Assembly (NCBI GenBank): GCA_036555585.1
Contig: DATBLE010000009.1
Span: forward strand, 1-64,000
Length of the DNA: 64,000 nt
Direction: 5' to 3'
Source: DATBLE01 sp036555585
GTDB lineage: Bacteria > Actinomycetota > Thermoleophilia > Gaiellales > Gaiellaceae
Shown here: piece after piece, positions 39,979 through 48,524 of the stretch
How positions within the stretch are numbered: the first letter of the stretch is position 1
How the letters are laid out: every line of letters starts with the position of its first letter
Notes under the pieces: model-generated
What the model was told of the DNA's origin: nothing
Database searches by the model: none
What the model saw: the letters and a program-made list of their open reading frames with translations, nothing else
Position numbers and translations under genes: made by a program

Positions 39979-41906
39979 GCACGTCCACGATTGAGCCGCA
40001 GAAGCAGCTAGCGCTTTCGCCGAAGGCGAAAGGGCCCTTCCTGAGAGCCGGGTGGTTGCGAGCTGCGTGGATGATGTGCCTGTTCTGGTGGATCGGCTGC
40101 GGCATCGTGCTGATCTTCCGCGCGTGGGCGGGCTGGGACCCGCTCTGGGACTGGTCGGTGATCACTGTCGTCGCCACGCTGACGGCGGCGCCGATCGGCT
40201 TCCTCGCCGGGATCGGCGCCTTCGACTACTGGGTGCGCTACGCGAGCGGGGCGCCGACCGTCCCCGAGGACCACTCGACGCACGGCGGCAAGACGTGGAA
40301 GGACTACTTCCGCCCGAACACCGACCACAAGGTGATCGGCGTCCAGTACCTGGTCACGACGATCTTCTTCTTCGTCGCGGCCGGGCTCCTGGCGATGCTC
40401 TTCCGCGCCGAGCTGGCACGGCCGGGCATGCAGTTCGTGGACAACCAGACCTTCAACGGCCTGGTCTCGGTGCACGCGGCGCTGATGATCTTCCTGTTCG
40501 TGATCCCGGCGTTCGCCGGGCTGGGGAACTACGTGATCCCGCTGATGATCGGCGCGCCCGACATGGCGTTCCCGCGGCTGAACGCCCTGTCGTACTGGCT
40601 GCTGCCGATCGCGGGCACGATGATGCTGCTCAGCTTCCTCGTCCCGGGAGGCGCGTTCGCGACCGGCTGGACGAGCTACGCGCCGCTCGCGACCGACCAG
40701 CCTCTCGGGCAGGTGTTCTTCAACATGGGCGTCCAGTGGGCTGGAGCGTCGTCGATCATGACCGCGCTCAACTTCCTGGTCACGATCATCACGATGCGCG
40801 CGCCGGGGATGACCTTCTGGCGCATGCCGCTGCTCGTGTGGGCGAACTTCACGACCTCGCTGCTGGTCGTGATCGCGACGCCGTTCATCGCCGGCTCGCA
40901 GTTCTTCGTGATGTTCGACCGCATCATGCACACCAACTTCTTCGATGCGGCCGAGGGCGGCTACGTGCTCGGTTACCAGCACATCTTCTGGTTCTACTCG
41001 CACCCGGCCGTCTACATCATGATGCTGCCCGGCTTCGGGATAGCCTCGGAGGTCATATCGACGATGGCCAGGAAGCCGATCTTCGGCTACCGGCTGATGG
41101 CCCTCTCGCTGATGGCGATCCTCGTCCTCGGCTTCTCCGTCTGGGCGCACCACATGTTCGTGGCCGGCGTCGCGCCGTGGCTGCGGATCCCGATGATGGT
41201 CACGTCGATGATCATCGCCGTGCCGACGGGGATCAAGGTGTTCTCCTGGCTGGCGACGATCTGGGAGGGGCGGATCCACTTCAACACGCCGATGCTGTTC
41301 GCGCTCGGCTTCGTGTCGATGTTCGTGATCGGCGGCCTCTCCGGCATCTACCTGGCGGCCGTGCCGATCGACATCCACGTCTCCGACACGTACTTCGTCG
41401 TCGCGCACATCCACTACGTGCTGTTCGGCGGCTCGCTGTTCACGATCTTCGCCGGGATCTACTACTGGTTCCCGAAGATGACCGGCCGGATGTTCGACGA
41501 GCGGCTCGGGAAGCTGCACTTCTGGATGACGTTCGTCGGCTTCAACGTCACCTTCTTCCCGATGCACTGGCTGGGGACGCAGGGGATGCCGCGGCGCGTG
41601 TCCGACTACGCGCCCCGCTTCGGCGACTGGAACATGGTGATCTCGATCGCCTCGTTCTTCCTCGGCGCGTCGATCGTGGTCTTCCTCTACAACATGATCG
41701 TCAGCTGGGCGCGCGGCCCGAAGGCGGGTCCGAACCCGTGGCGGTCGCGGACGCTCGAGTGGCAGGTCTCCTCGCCCCCGCCGTACTTCAACTTCGACGA
41801 GCTGCCCCAGGTGGTCGGCAACCCGTACGAGTACGGCGTCCCCGACGCCCGCCACGCCGTCTTCAACGGCGACCGCACGGTCGAGCTGGAAGAGGTCAAC
41901 ACGTGA
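39975..41906 (+). CDS. ctaD: Cytochrome c oxidase subunit I
   Basis: The catalytic haem-copper subunit with the a/a3 haems and CuB. 643 residues, including an N-terminal extension with two extra hydrophobic segments before the core. Core blocks: NGLVSVHAALMIFLFVIPAF, the CuB/Tyr motif YSHPAVYIMMLPGFGIASEV, VWAHHMF, TGIKVFSWLATI and DTYFVVAHIHYVLFGGS with the haem His residues. GTG start in a GTGA overlap. Overlaps the next gene in the same way. Confidence 0.96.
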   Translation: MSTSTIEPQKQLALSPKAKGPFLRAGWLRAAWMMCLFWWIGCGIVLIFRAWAGWDPLWDWSVITVVATLTAAPIGFLAGIGAFDYWVRYASGAPTVPEDHSTHGGKTWKDYFRPNTDHKVIGVQYLVTTIFFFVAAGLLAMLFRAELARPGMQFVDNQTFNGLVSVHAALMIFLFVIPAFAGLGNYVIPLMIGAPDMAFPRLNALSYWLLPIAGTMMLLSFLVPGGAFATGWTSYAPLATDQPLGQVFFNMGVQWAGASSIMTALNFLVTIITMRAPGMTFWRMPLLVWANFTTSLLVVIATPFIAGSQFFVMFDRIMHTNFFDAAEGGYVLGYQHIFWFYSHPAVYIMMLPGFGIASEVISTMARKPIFGYRLMALSLMAILVLGFSVWAHHMFVAGVAPWLRIPMMVTSMIIAVPTGIKVFSWLATIWEGRIHFNTPMLFALGFVSMFVIGGLSGIYLAAVPIDIHVSDTYFVVAHIHYVLFGGSLFTIFAGIYYWFPKMTGRMFDERLGKLHFWMTFVGFNVTFFPMHWLGTQGMPRRVSDYAPRFGDWNMVISIASFFLGASIVVFLYNMIVSWARGPKAGPNPWRSRTLEWQVSSPPPYFNFDELPQVVGNPYEYGVPDARHAVFNGDRTVELEEVNT

Positions 41907-42742
41907 GCCACCTGCTCGTCGTCGCGAACGAGACGGTGGCGGGCAAGGAGCTGACCGCGGCGGTGCAGCGCCACGACGGCGCCGGCGTGCAGGTGACGGT
42001 CGTGTGCCCCGTGAACGCGCCGCGAGAGGGGTACGTCGTCTACGACGACACGCGCCGGGCCGCGGCGCGCAGGCGTCTCGACAAGGCTCTGGCCGACCTG
42101 CGCGAGGCAGGCATCGCCGCGGACGGCTTCGTCGTCGACGCCGATCCGGTCGACGCGGTCCGCGACGCGCTCGCCCAGCTCGAGCCGCCCGTGGACGGGA
42201 TCGTGCTCTCCACGCATCCGGAGCAGAAGTCGGGCTGGCTCCGTCGGGACGTGCTCGGGGGGATCAGGAAGGTGGCGGGGGACATCCCGGTCGAGCACGT
42301 GGTCGTCGACCTGGCGCGCGAGGGCGGGGAGGCGAACGTGCTCGTGATCGCCAACGAGACGGTGCTGGGCGACGCGCTGCTCGCGAAGATCAAGGAGCGC
42401 GCGGCCAGGCAGCCGCCGGCGAGCTTCATGCTCATCTGCCCGCAGAGCGATCCGGTCAGGCACGGCCACCCCGAGGCCGAGCGCCGGCTGCGGCGGGCGC
42501 TCGCGGCCCTGCGCGGCGCGGGGCTCGACGCCCACGGGCAGATCGCGCACCCCGATCCCTACACGGCGGCCATGCACGCCGTGTACGACGAGCGCGTCGA
42601 CGAGATCATCGTCTCGACGTTCCCCGGCGAGGCGAGGTCGAGCTGGCTGCGCAAGGACGTGGTGACGCGGCTGCGGGAATCGACCGGCCTGCCCGTCGAG
42701 CACGTGGAGGTCGAGCCCGTGGAAGCACCGGTGACCGCATGA
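41903..42742 (+). CDS. Tandem USP-like protein inside the cytochrome oxidase operon
   Basis: 279 residues made of two similar halves. Each begins LVVANETVAGKEL or LVIANETVLGDAL and continues with an alternating alpha/beta pattern and a late I-V-S/L-S-T-x-P segment (GIVLSTHPEQKSGWLRRDV, EIIVSTFPGEARSSWLRKDV). Each ends PVEHVVVDL or PVEHVEVEP. This looks like universal-stress-protein (Rossmann-like) folds, but without the classical G-x2-G-x9-G(S/T) ATP signature. It sits between subunits I and III with 4-base overlaps on both sides, so equimolar expression with the oxidase is implied. Function unknown. Confidence 0.78.
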   Translation: MSHLLVVANETVAGKELTAAVQRHDGAGVQVTVVCPVNAPREGYVVYDDTRRAAARRRLDKALADLREAGIAADGFVVDADPVDAVRDALAQLEPPVDGIVLSTHPEQKSGWLRRDVLGGIRKVAGDIPVEHVVVDLAREGGEANVLVIANETVLGDALLAKIKERAARQPPASFMLICPQSDPVRHGHPEAERRLRRALAALRGAGLDAHGQIAHPDPYTAAMHAVYDERVDEIIVSTFPGEARSSWLRKDVVTRLRESTGLPVEHVEVEPVEAPVTA

Positions 42743-43344
42743 GCGCGCACGCTCACGCCGAAGAGCACCACCACGGGCCCCCTGCCGCCAACGCGAGCTC
42801 GGCCGTCGACCCCCGCGTCCTGGGCATGCTCATGTTCATCGGGTCGGAGGTCATGCTCTTCGGCTCGTTCTTCACGGCCTACTTCTTCGTCCGCGTCGTC
42901 AACAACCCGCCGCACTGGCCGCCGATCGGCTTCCACCTGCCGGTCTTCGTCGCCGGGGTGAACACGGCGATCCTGGTCACGTCGAGCTTCACCGTGCACT
43001 GGGCGCTGACCTCGATCAAGCGGGGCACCAGGACGGGTCTGAAGGCAGGGCTCGTGCTCACGTTCCTGATGGGCTTCACCTTCCTCGCGACGCAGATCAT
43101 CGAGTACGCCCGCATCGGTTTCGCGCCGCGCGACAACGCCTTCACCACGATCTTCTTCAACCTGACCGGCCTGCACGGCGCCCACGTGTTCGTTGGCCTC
43201 AGCATCCTCCTGGTCACGACGATCCGGGCCTTCCGCGGCCACTACTCGGCCGAGCACCACCACGGCGTCGAGCTCGCCGGGATCTACTGGCACTTCGTCG
43301 ACGTAATGTGGATCGTCGTGTACTTCACGGTCTACATCATCTGA
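42739..43344 (+). CDS. ctaE: Cytochrome c oxidase subunit III
   Basis: 201 residues with five TM segments and a His-rich N-terminus (HAHAEEHHHG). Diagnostic blocks are LGMLMFIGSEVMLFGSFFTAYFFVR, TGLHGAHVFVGLSILLV and GIYWHFVDVMWIVVYFTVYII, the family's conserved end. ATG 42739 overlaps the previous stop (ATGA). No separate subunit IV gene was recognised. Confidence 0.95.
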   Translation: MSAHAHAEEHHHGPPAANASSAVDPRVLGMLMFIGSEVMLFGSFFTAYFFVRVVNNPPHWPPIGFHLPVFVAGVNTAILVTSSFTVHWALTSIKRGTRTGLKAGLVLTFLMGFTFLATQIIEYARIGFAPRDNAFTTIFFNLTGLHGAHVFVGLSILLVTTIRAFRGHYSAEHHHGVELAGIYWHFVDVMWIVVYFTVYII

Positions 43345-43378
43345 GTCGCAATCGCCGCGCCGGGGAAGGAGGTCCCGG

Positions 43379-44035
43379 ATGAAGAATCCGTTTCGAAGCG
43401 AAGCCGACGCCTTCCGGCTGGTGATCGGCGCCGTCGTCTACTTCGGGGCGATCGCGATCGCGGCAGCGGTCGGCGGCCGCTGGTGGGGGCTCGGCGTGTT
43501 CGTGGTGCTCTCCGCCGCCGTGGCCGTCTGGGTCCTGCGCCGGGAGACGCGGGAGCGGCCGCCCGTCGCTCCGCGCCGGCGTGTGGGGGAGGACGAGCGG
43601 CGCATCCTCGTGGTCGCCAACGAGACGGTCGCCGGAGCCGCCCTTCGGGACGAGATCCGCCGGGCGGTCGAGGAGGGCCGGGCCAACGTGCTCGTCGTCA
43701 GCCCCGCCCTGAACAGCAAGCTGAAGCACTGGACGTCCGACGAAAACCAGGCGCGCGCCGCCGCGGAGGAGCGCCTCGGCCGGAGCATCGCCCAGCTCGA
43801 GCAGCTCGGCATCCCGGCACGGGGCGAGGTCGGCGACGCCGACCCGGTCCAGGCGATCGAGGACGCCCTGCGCACGTTCGGCCCCGACCTGATCGTCATC
43901 TCCACGCACCCCGAGGGCCGGTCGAACTGGCTCGAGCAGGGCGTCGTCGGCTCGGCCCGCGAGCGGTTCGCCGTTCCGATCACGCACGTCGTGGTCGACC
44001 TCGAGGCCGAGGCGACCTCGGCCGAGCCGGTCTAG
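43379..44035 (+). CDS. Membrane-anchored USP-like protein following ctaE
   Basis: 218 residues. Two N-terminal TM helices (LVIGAVVYFGAIAIAAAV, WWGLGVFVVLSAAVAVWVL) are fused to one copy of the same domain seen in 41903-42742, starting ILVVANETVAGAALRDEI and ending LIVISTHPEGRSNWLEQGV...PITHVVVDL. It is a third copy of the ANETVAG domain in 2.2 kb. The start is secure: GGAAGGAGGTCCCGG before ATG. The link with the oxidase is positional. Confidence 0.8.
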   Translation: MKNPFRSEADAFRLVIGAVVYFGAIAIAAAVGGRWWGLGVFVVLSAAVAVWVLRRETRERPPVAPRRRVGEDERRILVVANETVAGAALRDEIRRAVEEGRANVLVVSPALNSKLKHWTSDENQARAAAEERLGRSIAQLEQLGIPARGEVGDADPVQAIEDALRTFGPDLIVISTHPEGRSNWLEQGVVGSARERFAVPITHVVVDLEAEATSAEPV

Positions 44036-44739
44036 CGGTCCGAGTGGGTCGCCCGGGTGGCGGGAGCCTCGAGCCGCACGCCCATCAGCACGTAGAAGAC
44101 GAGGTAGGCCGCGGCCAGCAGGCACGTCACAGCCAGGCTGATGCCGATCGCCCGGGTGAGCGAGGCGGGGTCGTCGAGGTGCGCGTGCAGCTGGGCCAGC
44201 CGCGCGCCGGGCTGCGTGAGCAGGTCCCAGCTGTTCCAGCGCTTGACCCGGCCCAGGTAGACCCCGACGGAGACGAGCGCGAGCACGCCGAAGACCCCGA
44301 GCCAGCTCGGCGCCGGGCCGAACCGGTGCCGCGCGACCGCGTGCACGAGGTAGAGGGAGACGAAGCCGAGCAGCATGCCCGTCCACGCGAACGCCGAGAG
44401 CTCGACGCCGTCGAACCAGAGCGGAGCGTGGCTCCGCCTGGACAGGTGGACGAAGTCGGTGACGATGTACGGGGCGTTCGGGAGGAACAGCAGCCAGAGC
44501 ACGAGCGCCGGCGCCAGCGCGAGCAGCGGCCGCCCGCGCCGGTAGCGGTCGTACACGAACAACCCGAGCAGGAGTGGGATCCAGGCGAGGATCAGGTTCC
44601 AGATCAGGAACCGGTAGCTGAACGCGTCGTAGCGCTGCTCGCGGACGAGCTCGAGCCCGAGGCAGAGCGCCGAAGCCACGCCGAGCCCGGCCAGCACGAC
44701 GAGCCGCTCGTTCGACGTCCGGCGGTTACGGAGGTCCAC
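44032..44739 (-). CDS. DUF1361-family membrane protein
   Basis: 235 residues, about seven TM helices. The family motifs FSYRFLIWNLILAWIPLLLG, LFLPNAPYIVTDFVHL and WNSWDLL are visible. GTG 44739 is exactly six bases after TACCCT on the minus strand, so the upstream in-frame start at 44775 is rejected. Its 3' end overlaps that of the convergent USP-like gene by four bases. Function unknown. Confidence 0.88.
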   Translation of the reverse strand: MDLRNRRTSNERLVVLAGLGVASALCLGLELVREQRYDAFSYRFLIWNLILAWIPLLLGLFVYDRYRRGRPLLALAPALVLWLLFLPNAPYIVTDFVHLSRRSHAPLWFDGVELSAFAWTGMLLGFVSLYLVHAVARHRFGPAPSWLGVFGVLALVSVGVYLGRVKRWNSWDLLTQPGARLAQLHAHLDDPASLTRAIGISLAVTCLLAAAYLVFYVLMGVRLEAPATRATHSDR

Positions 44740-44745
44740 ACGTCC

Positions 44746-44751
44746 AGGGTA
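44746..44751 (-). promoter_or_regulatory. -10 box (TACCCT) of a leaderless promoter
   Basis: TACCCT plus six bases leads into GTG 44739 of the DUF1361 gene. Confidence 0.5.
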
Positions 44752-44805
44752 GACGCGTGTGCAGCATCGCGGCAAGGGAGTCGAAGGCGGGGCGAGCTCG
44801 TGGAG

Positions 44806-45609
44806 CTACATGCCTGCGACGGTCGACACGTACGCGGCGACCGCGGCGATCTGCTGCGCCGTCAGCTGGCCCTTGAACGACGGCATCACGCCCTTGCCGT
44901 TCGTCACCCGGTCGACGACGAGGTCCTTCGGCGGCTTCGCGTCGTCGAGGTTCGGCCCCACCGTCCCGCTCGCGCCCGCGTCCTTCAGCGTGTGGCAGCT
45001 GGTGCAGCCGGCGGTCTCGAAGACCTGCTTGCCCTGCGCGACGAGGTCCGAGCCGCCGCCGGTGGTGGTGGTCGCCTGGGTGGTCGTCGCCTGCGTCGTG
45101 GTCGCCTGGGTGGTGGTGGGCGGGGGCGGAGGCGGCGCGGTCGTCGTTCCGCCGGTGGTGGTGCCGCCCGGCGGGAGGCCCGCGACGGAGGCGACGTAGG
45201 CGGCGACGTCGTTCGCGTCGTCGCCGGTGACGAGCTTGGCCGGCATGCCGGTGACCCGCTGCTCGACGCCGTTCTTGCCGACGTCCAGGCCGGACGGGTT
45301 CGAGACGGGGAAGAGGATCTGGTCGTGGACGACGTTGCGGATGGTCGACTCCTTGAACCCCTGCGCCCGTGGCCCCGCGAAGGCGTCGTCGAGGTTCGGG
45401 CCGATCTTGCCCTGGGTGCCGGCATCGGCGAGCGTGTGACACGAGCCGCAGTTCTTGACGAAGAGCTCCTTGCCGTTCGCCCTGTCGGCCGCCCCCGAGG
45501 AGATGCCCCCGGTGCCGCAGCCGGCGGTTGCGAGCGCGGCGCCGGCGAGCGCAACGCACAGAGCCAGGGCGCGGCGGTGCTTCGGCCCCCGGTTGAAATC
45601 GAAGTTCAC
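44806..45609 (-). CDS. Diheme cytochrome c lipoprotein
   Basis: 267 residues with a lipoprotein signal (ALCVALAGAALATAGC lipobox) and two class I cytochrome c domains. Haem sites are CGSCH (about 54-58) and CTSCH (about 194-198), with Met ligands likely in VTGMPAKL and GVMPSFKG. The domains are joined by a proline/threonine linker with TTTQA repeats. It is probably an extracytoplasmic electron carrier feeding the oxidase encoded just upstream. GTG 45609 follows GAGGGGACGCC. Confidence 0.93.
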   Translation of the reverse strand: MNFDFNRGPKHRRALALCVALAGAALATAGCGTGGISSGAADRANGKELFVKNCGSCHTLADAGTQGKIGPNLDDAFAGPRAQGFKESTIRNVVHDQILFPVSNPSGLDVGKNGVEQRVTGMPAKLVTGDDANDVAAYVASVAGLPPGGTTTGGTTTAPPPPPPTTTQATTTQATTTQATTTTGGGSDLVAQGKQVFETAGCTSCHTLKDAGASGTVGPNLDDAKPPKDLVVDRVTNGKGVMPSFKGQLTAQQIAAVAAYVSTVAGM

Positions 45610-45664
45610 GGCGTCCCCTCGAGCTGGCGGTACGAGTACGGCGTCCTCTCGCTGCCGGACGAGT

Positions 45665-46531
45665 CTAACCCTGCCCTGTCGCGGACGAGGCGGCGAGCTG
45701 CTTCTCCAGCGTCTTGATCCGGGCCTTCGCCTGCGGGGCGGACGCGTCGTCGGGCGCCAGCTCGATGAACCGCTTGTAGGCCGCGATCGCGGTCGTCGCG
45801 TCCCCGGCAGTCTCCGCCGCCTGCGCCAGCTGGAGCTGGACGCCGGGCTCGGTGGGCTGGAGCTTGGCGAGCTTCTGGAAGGTCGTGACCAGCTGCGACG
45901 ACGTCGCCTGGAGCGCCGCGAGCGCGTTCTGGAAGTCGCTCGTCGCCGAGGTGCTCTCCGACTGGCCGACGGGGTCGGAGAGGCTGCCGAGCGCGCGGCC
46001 GAGCGGCGAGTCGCTCGGCGGCCCGAGCGTCGAGGGCTGGCCCTGCTGGGCCTGGAGCTGCGCGTTCTGCGCGTCGGCCGACTGCGCCTGGAGCTGCTGC
46101 CCGAGGTCCTGGGCGAGCGCGTTCAGCCCGTCCGCGTCCTTCGGCCGCAACTGGGTGTACTGCTGCCACGCCGGCAGCGCGAGCGTGTAGTCACCGTTCG
46201 CGTCGTACGCCGTCGCGAGGTCCTTCCAGGCCTGGGCGTTCCTCGGGTTCTGCTCGGTCGCTCTCAGCGGCTTGTCGATCGAGGGGTTGCCGCCGCCGCC
46301 GCGGACGCCGTTGAAGATGTCCCCGAGGCCCAGGCTCGACGAGCCGACGCCGAAGAGGACGAAGCTGAACGCGAAGACGACGATCAGGAAGACGAACACC
46401 CACTTCGCGTGCGTCCGCAGCCTGTTGAAGAACAGGGCGTCCTCGTAGCGCTGACCGCCCGAGTCCTTGTGCTTCCGGCCCGTGTCGTGACGACGCGCAG
46501 GGGGCCGGCGTTTTGCCGCGGCACGTGCCAT
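45665..46531 (-). CDS. TPR-containing single-pass membrane protein
   Basis: 288 residues: a basic N-terminal tail (AKRRPPARRHDTGRKHK) and one TM (WVFVFLIVVFAFSFVLFGVGS). TPR-like units follow (NPRNAQAWKDLATAYDANGDYTLALPAWQQYTQL and GVQLQLAQAAETAGDATTAIAAYKRFIELAPDD), separated by a Gln/Ala/Ser-rich insert. A protein-interaction role is likely. A TAGGCT box lies 11 bases before ATG 46531. Confidence 0.83.
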   Translation of the reverse strand: MARAAAKRRPPARRHDTGRKHKDSGGQRYEDALFFNRLRTHAKWVFVFLIVVFAFSFVLFGVGSSSLGLGDIFNGVRGGGGNPSIDKPLRATEQNPRNAQAWKDLATAYDANGDYTLALPAWQQYTQLRPKDADGLNALAQDLGQQLQAQSADAQNAQLQAQQGQPSTLGPPSDSPLGRALGSLSDPVGQSESTSATSDFQNALAALQATSSQLVTTFQKLAKLQPTEPGVQLQLAQAAETAGDATTAIAAYKRFIELAPDDASAPQAKARIKTLEKQLAASSATGQG

Positions 46532-46545
46532 TCCGAAGGGACAGC

Positions 46546-47559
46546 CTAGCGGGGTTGGGCCGCGGTCGACTCCCAGTCGTGCGCCGCCCCGAGCCGCTCG
46601 AGCCGGGCCTTCGTCTCGTCGTCGCAGAGCGCGCCGGCGAGCGCCGCCTCGTAGAGCGTCTCCGGCTCGAGCCCGAGCTGCTCGGCGGCCTCGTACTCGC
46701 GGGTCAGGTCGGTGTCGAACATCACCGGGTCGTCGGTCGAGACCGAGCAGCGCACGCCCGCGCGCACGAGCTCGGGCAGCGGGTGGTCGGCCAACGAGGC
46801 GACGGCCCCGGTCCGCACGTTGGAGATCGGCGTGACGTCGAGGACGAGGCCGCGGTCGGCGAGCTCCCGGACGAGCCCGGGATCCTCGATCGCTCGGAAG
46901 CCGTGGCGGATGCGGTCCGGCTCCAGCAGGTCGAGCGCGCTCCGGACCGACTCGGGGCCGACGACCTCGCCCGCGTGCGGCACCGAGCCGAGCCCGTGGG
47001 CGCGGGCCTCGCGAAAGGCCGGCGCGAAGGGCGCGTTCGCGTAGTGGGCCTCCTCGCCGCCGAGCCCGACGGCGACGACGCCGCGGTCGAGGTAGCGGGC
47101 GGCGTGGCGCACGAGGGCGTGGGCGTCGTCGAGCGGCGCGCTGCGCGTGATGTCGGGGTTCAGCCGTACCTCGACGCCGTGCAGCTCGCGGGCGAGCTGG
47201 GCGCCGCTGCAGTAGCCCTCGAAGATCTCGTCCCAGGCGACGCCGCGCCAGGTGCGCTCGATCGGCGAGAAGATCGCCTCCAGGTAGAGGGCGCCGTGGC
47301 GCTTCGCCTCGGCGGCGTAGTCGACGACCACCTGTCGGAAGTCCTCCTCGGTGCGCAGGCAGTTCGTGGTCAGGATCCAGACCTCGATGAAGTGGTCGAA
47401 GTCGCGGAACCGGTAGAGCTCGCGCAGCCCCTCGACGGTGTCGGCCGGGAGCGCCTCGCCGTTCCGCTTCGCGATCGCGAGCAGCGTCTCGGGCTGGATG
47501 GTCGCCTCCAGGTGGACGTGCAGCTCGATCTTGGGGTACGGGGTGGCGGCTGAGGTCAC
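46546..47559 (-). CDS. add: Adenosine deaminase-family metal-dependent deaminase
   Basis: Zinc-dependent amidohydrolase of 337 residues. The metal ligands are HVH in KIELHVHLEATI, His and catalytic Glu in SVPHAGEVVGPESV, and Asp in VSTDDPVMFD. RIRHGFRAIEDPGLV and ISNVRTGAV are further family blocks. Adenosine is the default substrate, though adenine or aminofutalosine cannot be excluded. GTG 47559 is exactly six bases after TACGAT. Confidence 0.92.
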   Translation of the reverse strand: MTSAATPYPKIELHVHLEATIQPETLLAIAKRNGEALPADTVEGLRELYRFRDFDHFIEVWILTTNCLRTEEDFRQVVVDYAAEAKRHGALYLEAIFSPIERTWRGVAWDEIFEGYCSGAQLARELHGVEVRLNPDITRSAPLDDAHALVRHAARYLDRGVVAVGLGGEEAHYANAPFAPAFREARAHGLGSVPHAGEVVGPESVRSALDLLEPDRIRHGFRAIEDPGLVRELADRGLVLDVTPISNVRTGAVASLADHPLPELVRAGVRCSVSTDDPVMFDTDLTREYEAAEQLGLEPETLYEAALAGALCDDETKARLERLGAAHDWESTAAQPR

Positions 47560-47565
47560 CCGCCG

Positions 47566-47592
47566 ATCGTAGTGTTCGGCCGCGCCTAGACT
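47566..47592. promoter_or_regulatory. Divergent leaderless promoters for add and the ABC exporter
   Basis: Minus strand: TACGAT (47571-47566) plus six bases gives GTG 47559. Plus strand: TAGACT (47587-47592) plus six bases gives ATG 47599. The two -10 boxes are 15 bases apart, so each sits where the other's -35 region would be. Confidence 0.5.
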
Positions 47593-47598
47593 CGACGG

Positions 47599-48429
47599 AT
47601 GCCTGCTGCGCTGGCCGTCCGCGGCCTCGGAAAGCGGTACGGCCGCCTGCGCGCCCTGGACGGCGTCGACCTCGAGGTCGCCGAGGGCGAGCTGGTCGGG
47701 CTGCTCGGGCCGAACGGGGCGGGCAAGTCGACGCTGGTCAAGATCGCCTGCGGGCTCGTGCGCGCGAGCGAAGGGAGTGCGGAGATCTGCGGCGCCCCCG
47801 CGGGGTCGTCGGCTGCCCGCCGGTCGCTCGGCTACCTCGCGGAGCTCTTCCGCTTTCCCGGCTGGGTGAGCGCCGACGAGCTGCTCGTCCTCCACCAGCG
47901 TCTGGCGGGATCGAAGGGGGGCGCGGCGGAGCGCTCCGAGCTGCTCGAGCTGGTCGAGCTGGCGGAGGCGCGCGACCGGCGAATCGAGCAGATGTCCAAG
48001 GGCATGCAGCAGCGGCTCGGGATCGCGCAGGCGCTGGTCGGCGCCCCGCGGGTGCTGCTCCTGGACGAGCCCACGAGCGCGCTCGACCCGTCCGGCCGCC
48101 GCACCGTCCGCGAGCTGCTGGAGCGGCTGCGCTCCCGGGGCCACGCGGTGCTGCTCAACTCGCACCTGCTGAGCGAGATCGAGCTCGTGTGCGACCGGGT
48201 CGCGATCATCTCGCGCGGGCGGCTCGTGACCGAGGGGAGGCCGGCCGAGCTCTCGCGGGCGCGCGGGGTCGAGGTCGAGACCGGCTCCGGGGTTCGTCTG
48301 TTCGAGGACGCCACCCGCGGCGACGCGCCGGCGATCGTCGCCAGGCTCGTCGCCGAGGGCGAGCAGGTCTACGGCGTCCGCGTGCTGGCGACGACGCTCG
48401 AGGACGTCTACCTCGAGGCGGTGGAGTGA
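47599..48429 (+). CDS. ABC transporter ATP-binding protein
   Basis: 276 residues. Walker A GPNGAGKST (about 36-44), signature MSKGMQQRLGIAQAL, Walker B VLLLDEPTSALD and H-loop LNSHLLSE are complete. The C-terminal 60 residues form the extra domain typical of ABC-2 exporter ATPases. With the permease at 48525 it forms an exporter of the NosFY/ABC-2 kind; the substrate is unknown. Confidence 0.94.
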   Translation: MPAALAVRGLGKRYGRLRALDGVDLEVAEGELVGLLGPNGAGKSTLVKIACGLVRASEGSAEICGAPAGSSAARRSLGYLAELFRFPGWVSADELLVLHQRLAGSKGGAAERSELLELVELAEARDRRIEQMSKGMQQRLGIAQALVGAPRVLLLDEPTSALDPSGRRTVRELLERLRSRGHAVLLNSHLLSEIELVCDRVAIISRGRLVTEGRPAELSRARGVEVETGSGVRLFEDATRGDAPAIVARLVAEGEQVYGVRVLATTLEDVYLEAVE

Positions 48430-48452
48430 GATCGTCCTGCAGTTGTCCACAG

Positions 48453-48488
48453 TCCCTGCAATTCGGGGCGTTCTCGGGGTCAGACCCC
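48453..48488. repeat. Odd palindrome GGGGTC-A-GACCCC with a nearby TTGTCCACA
   Basis: TTGTCCACA at 48453-48461 and the 13-base palindrome at 48476-48488 lie between the ABC ATPase and permease genes. This matches the arrangement at 9537-9561, where TTGTCCACA also stands beside a REP-type palindrome. Confidence 0.55.
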
Positions 48489-48524
48489 CACGCCGACGTG
48501 ACAAGACCGTGAAAGAAGCGTGAC

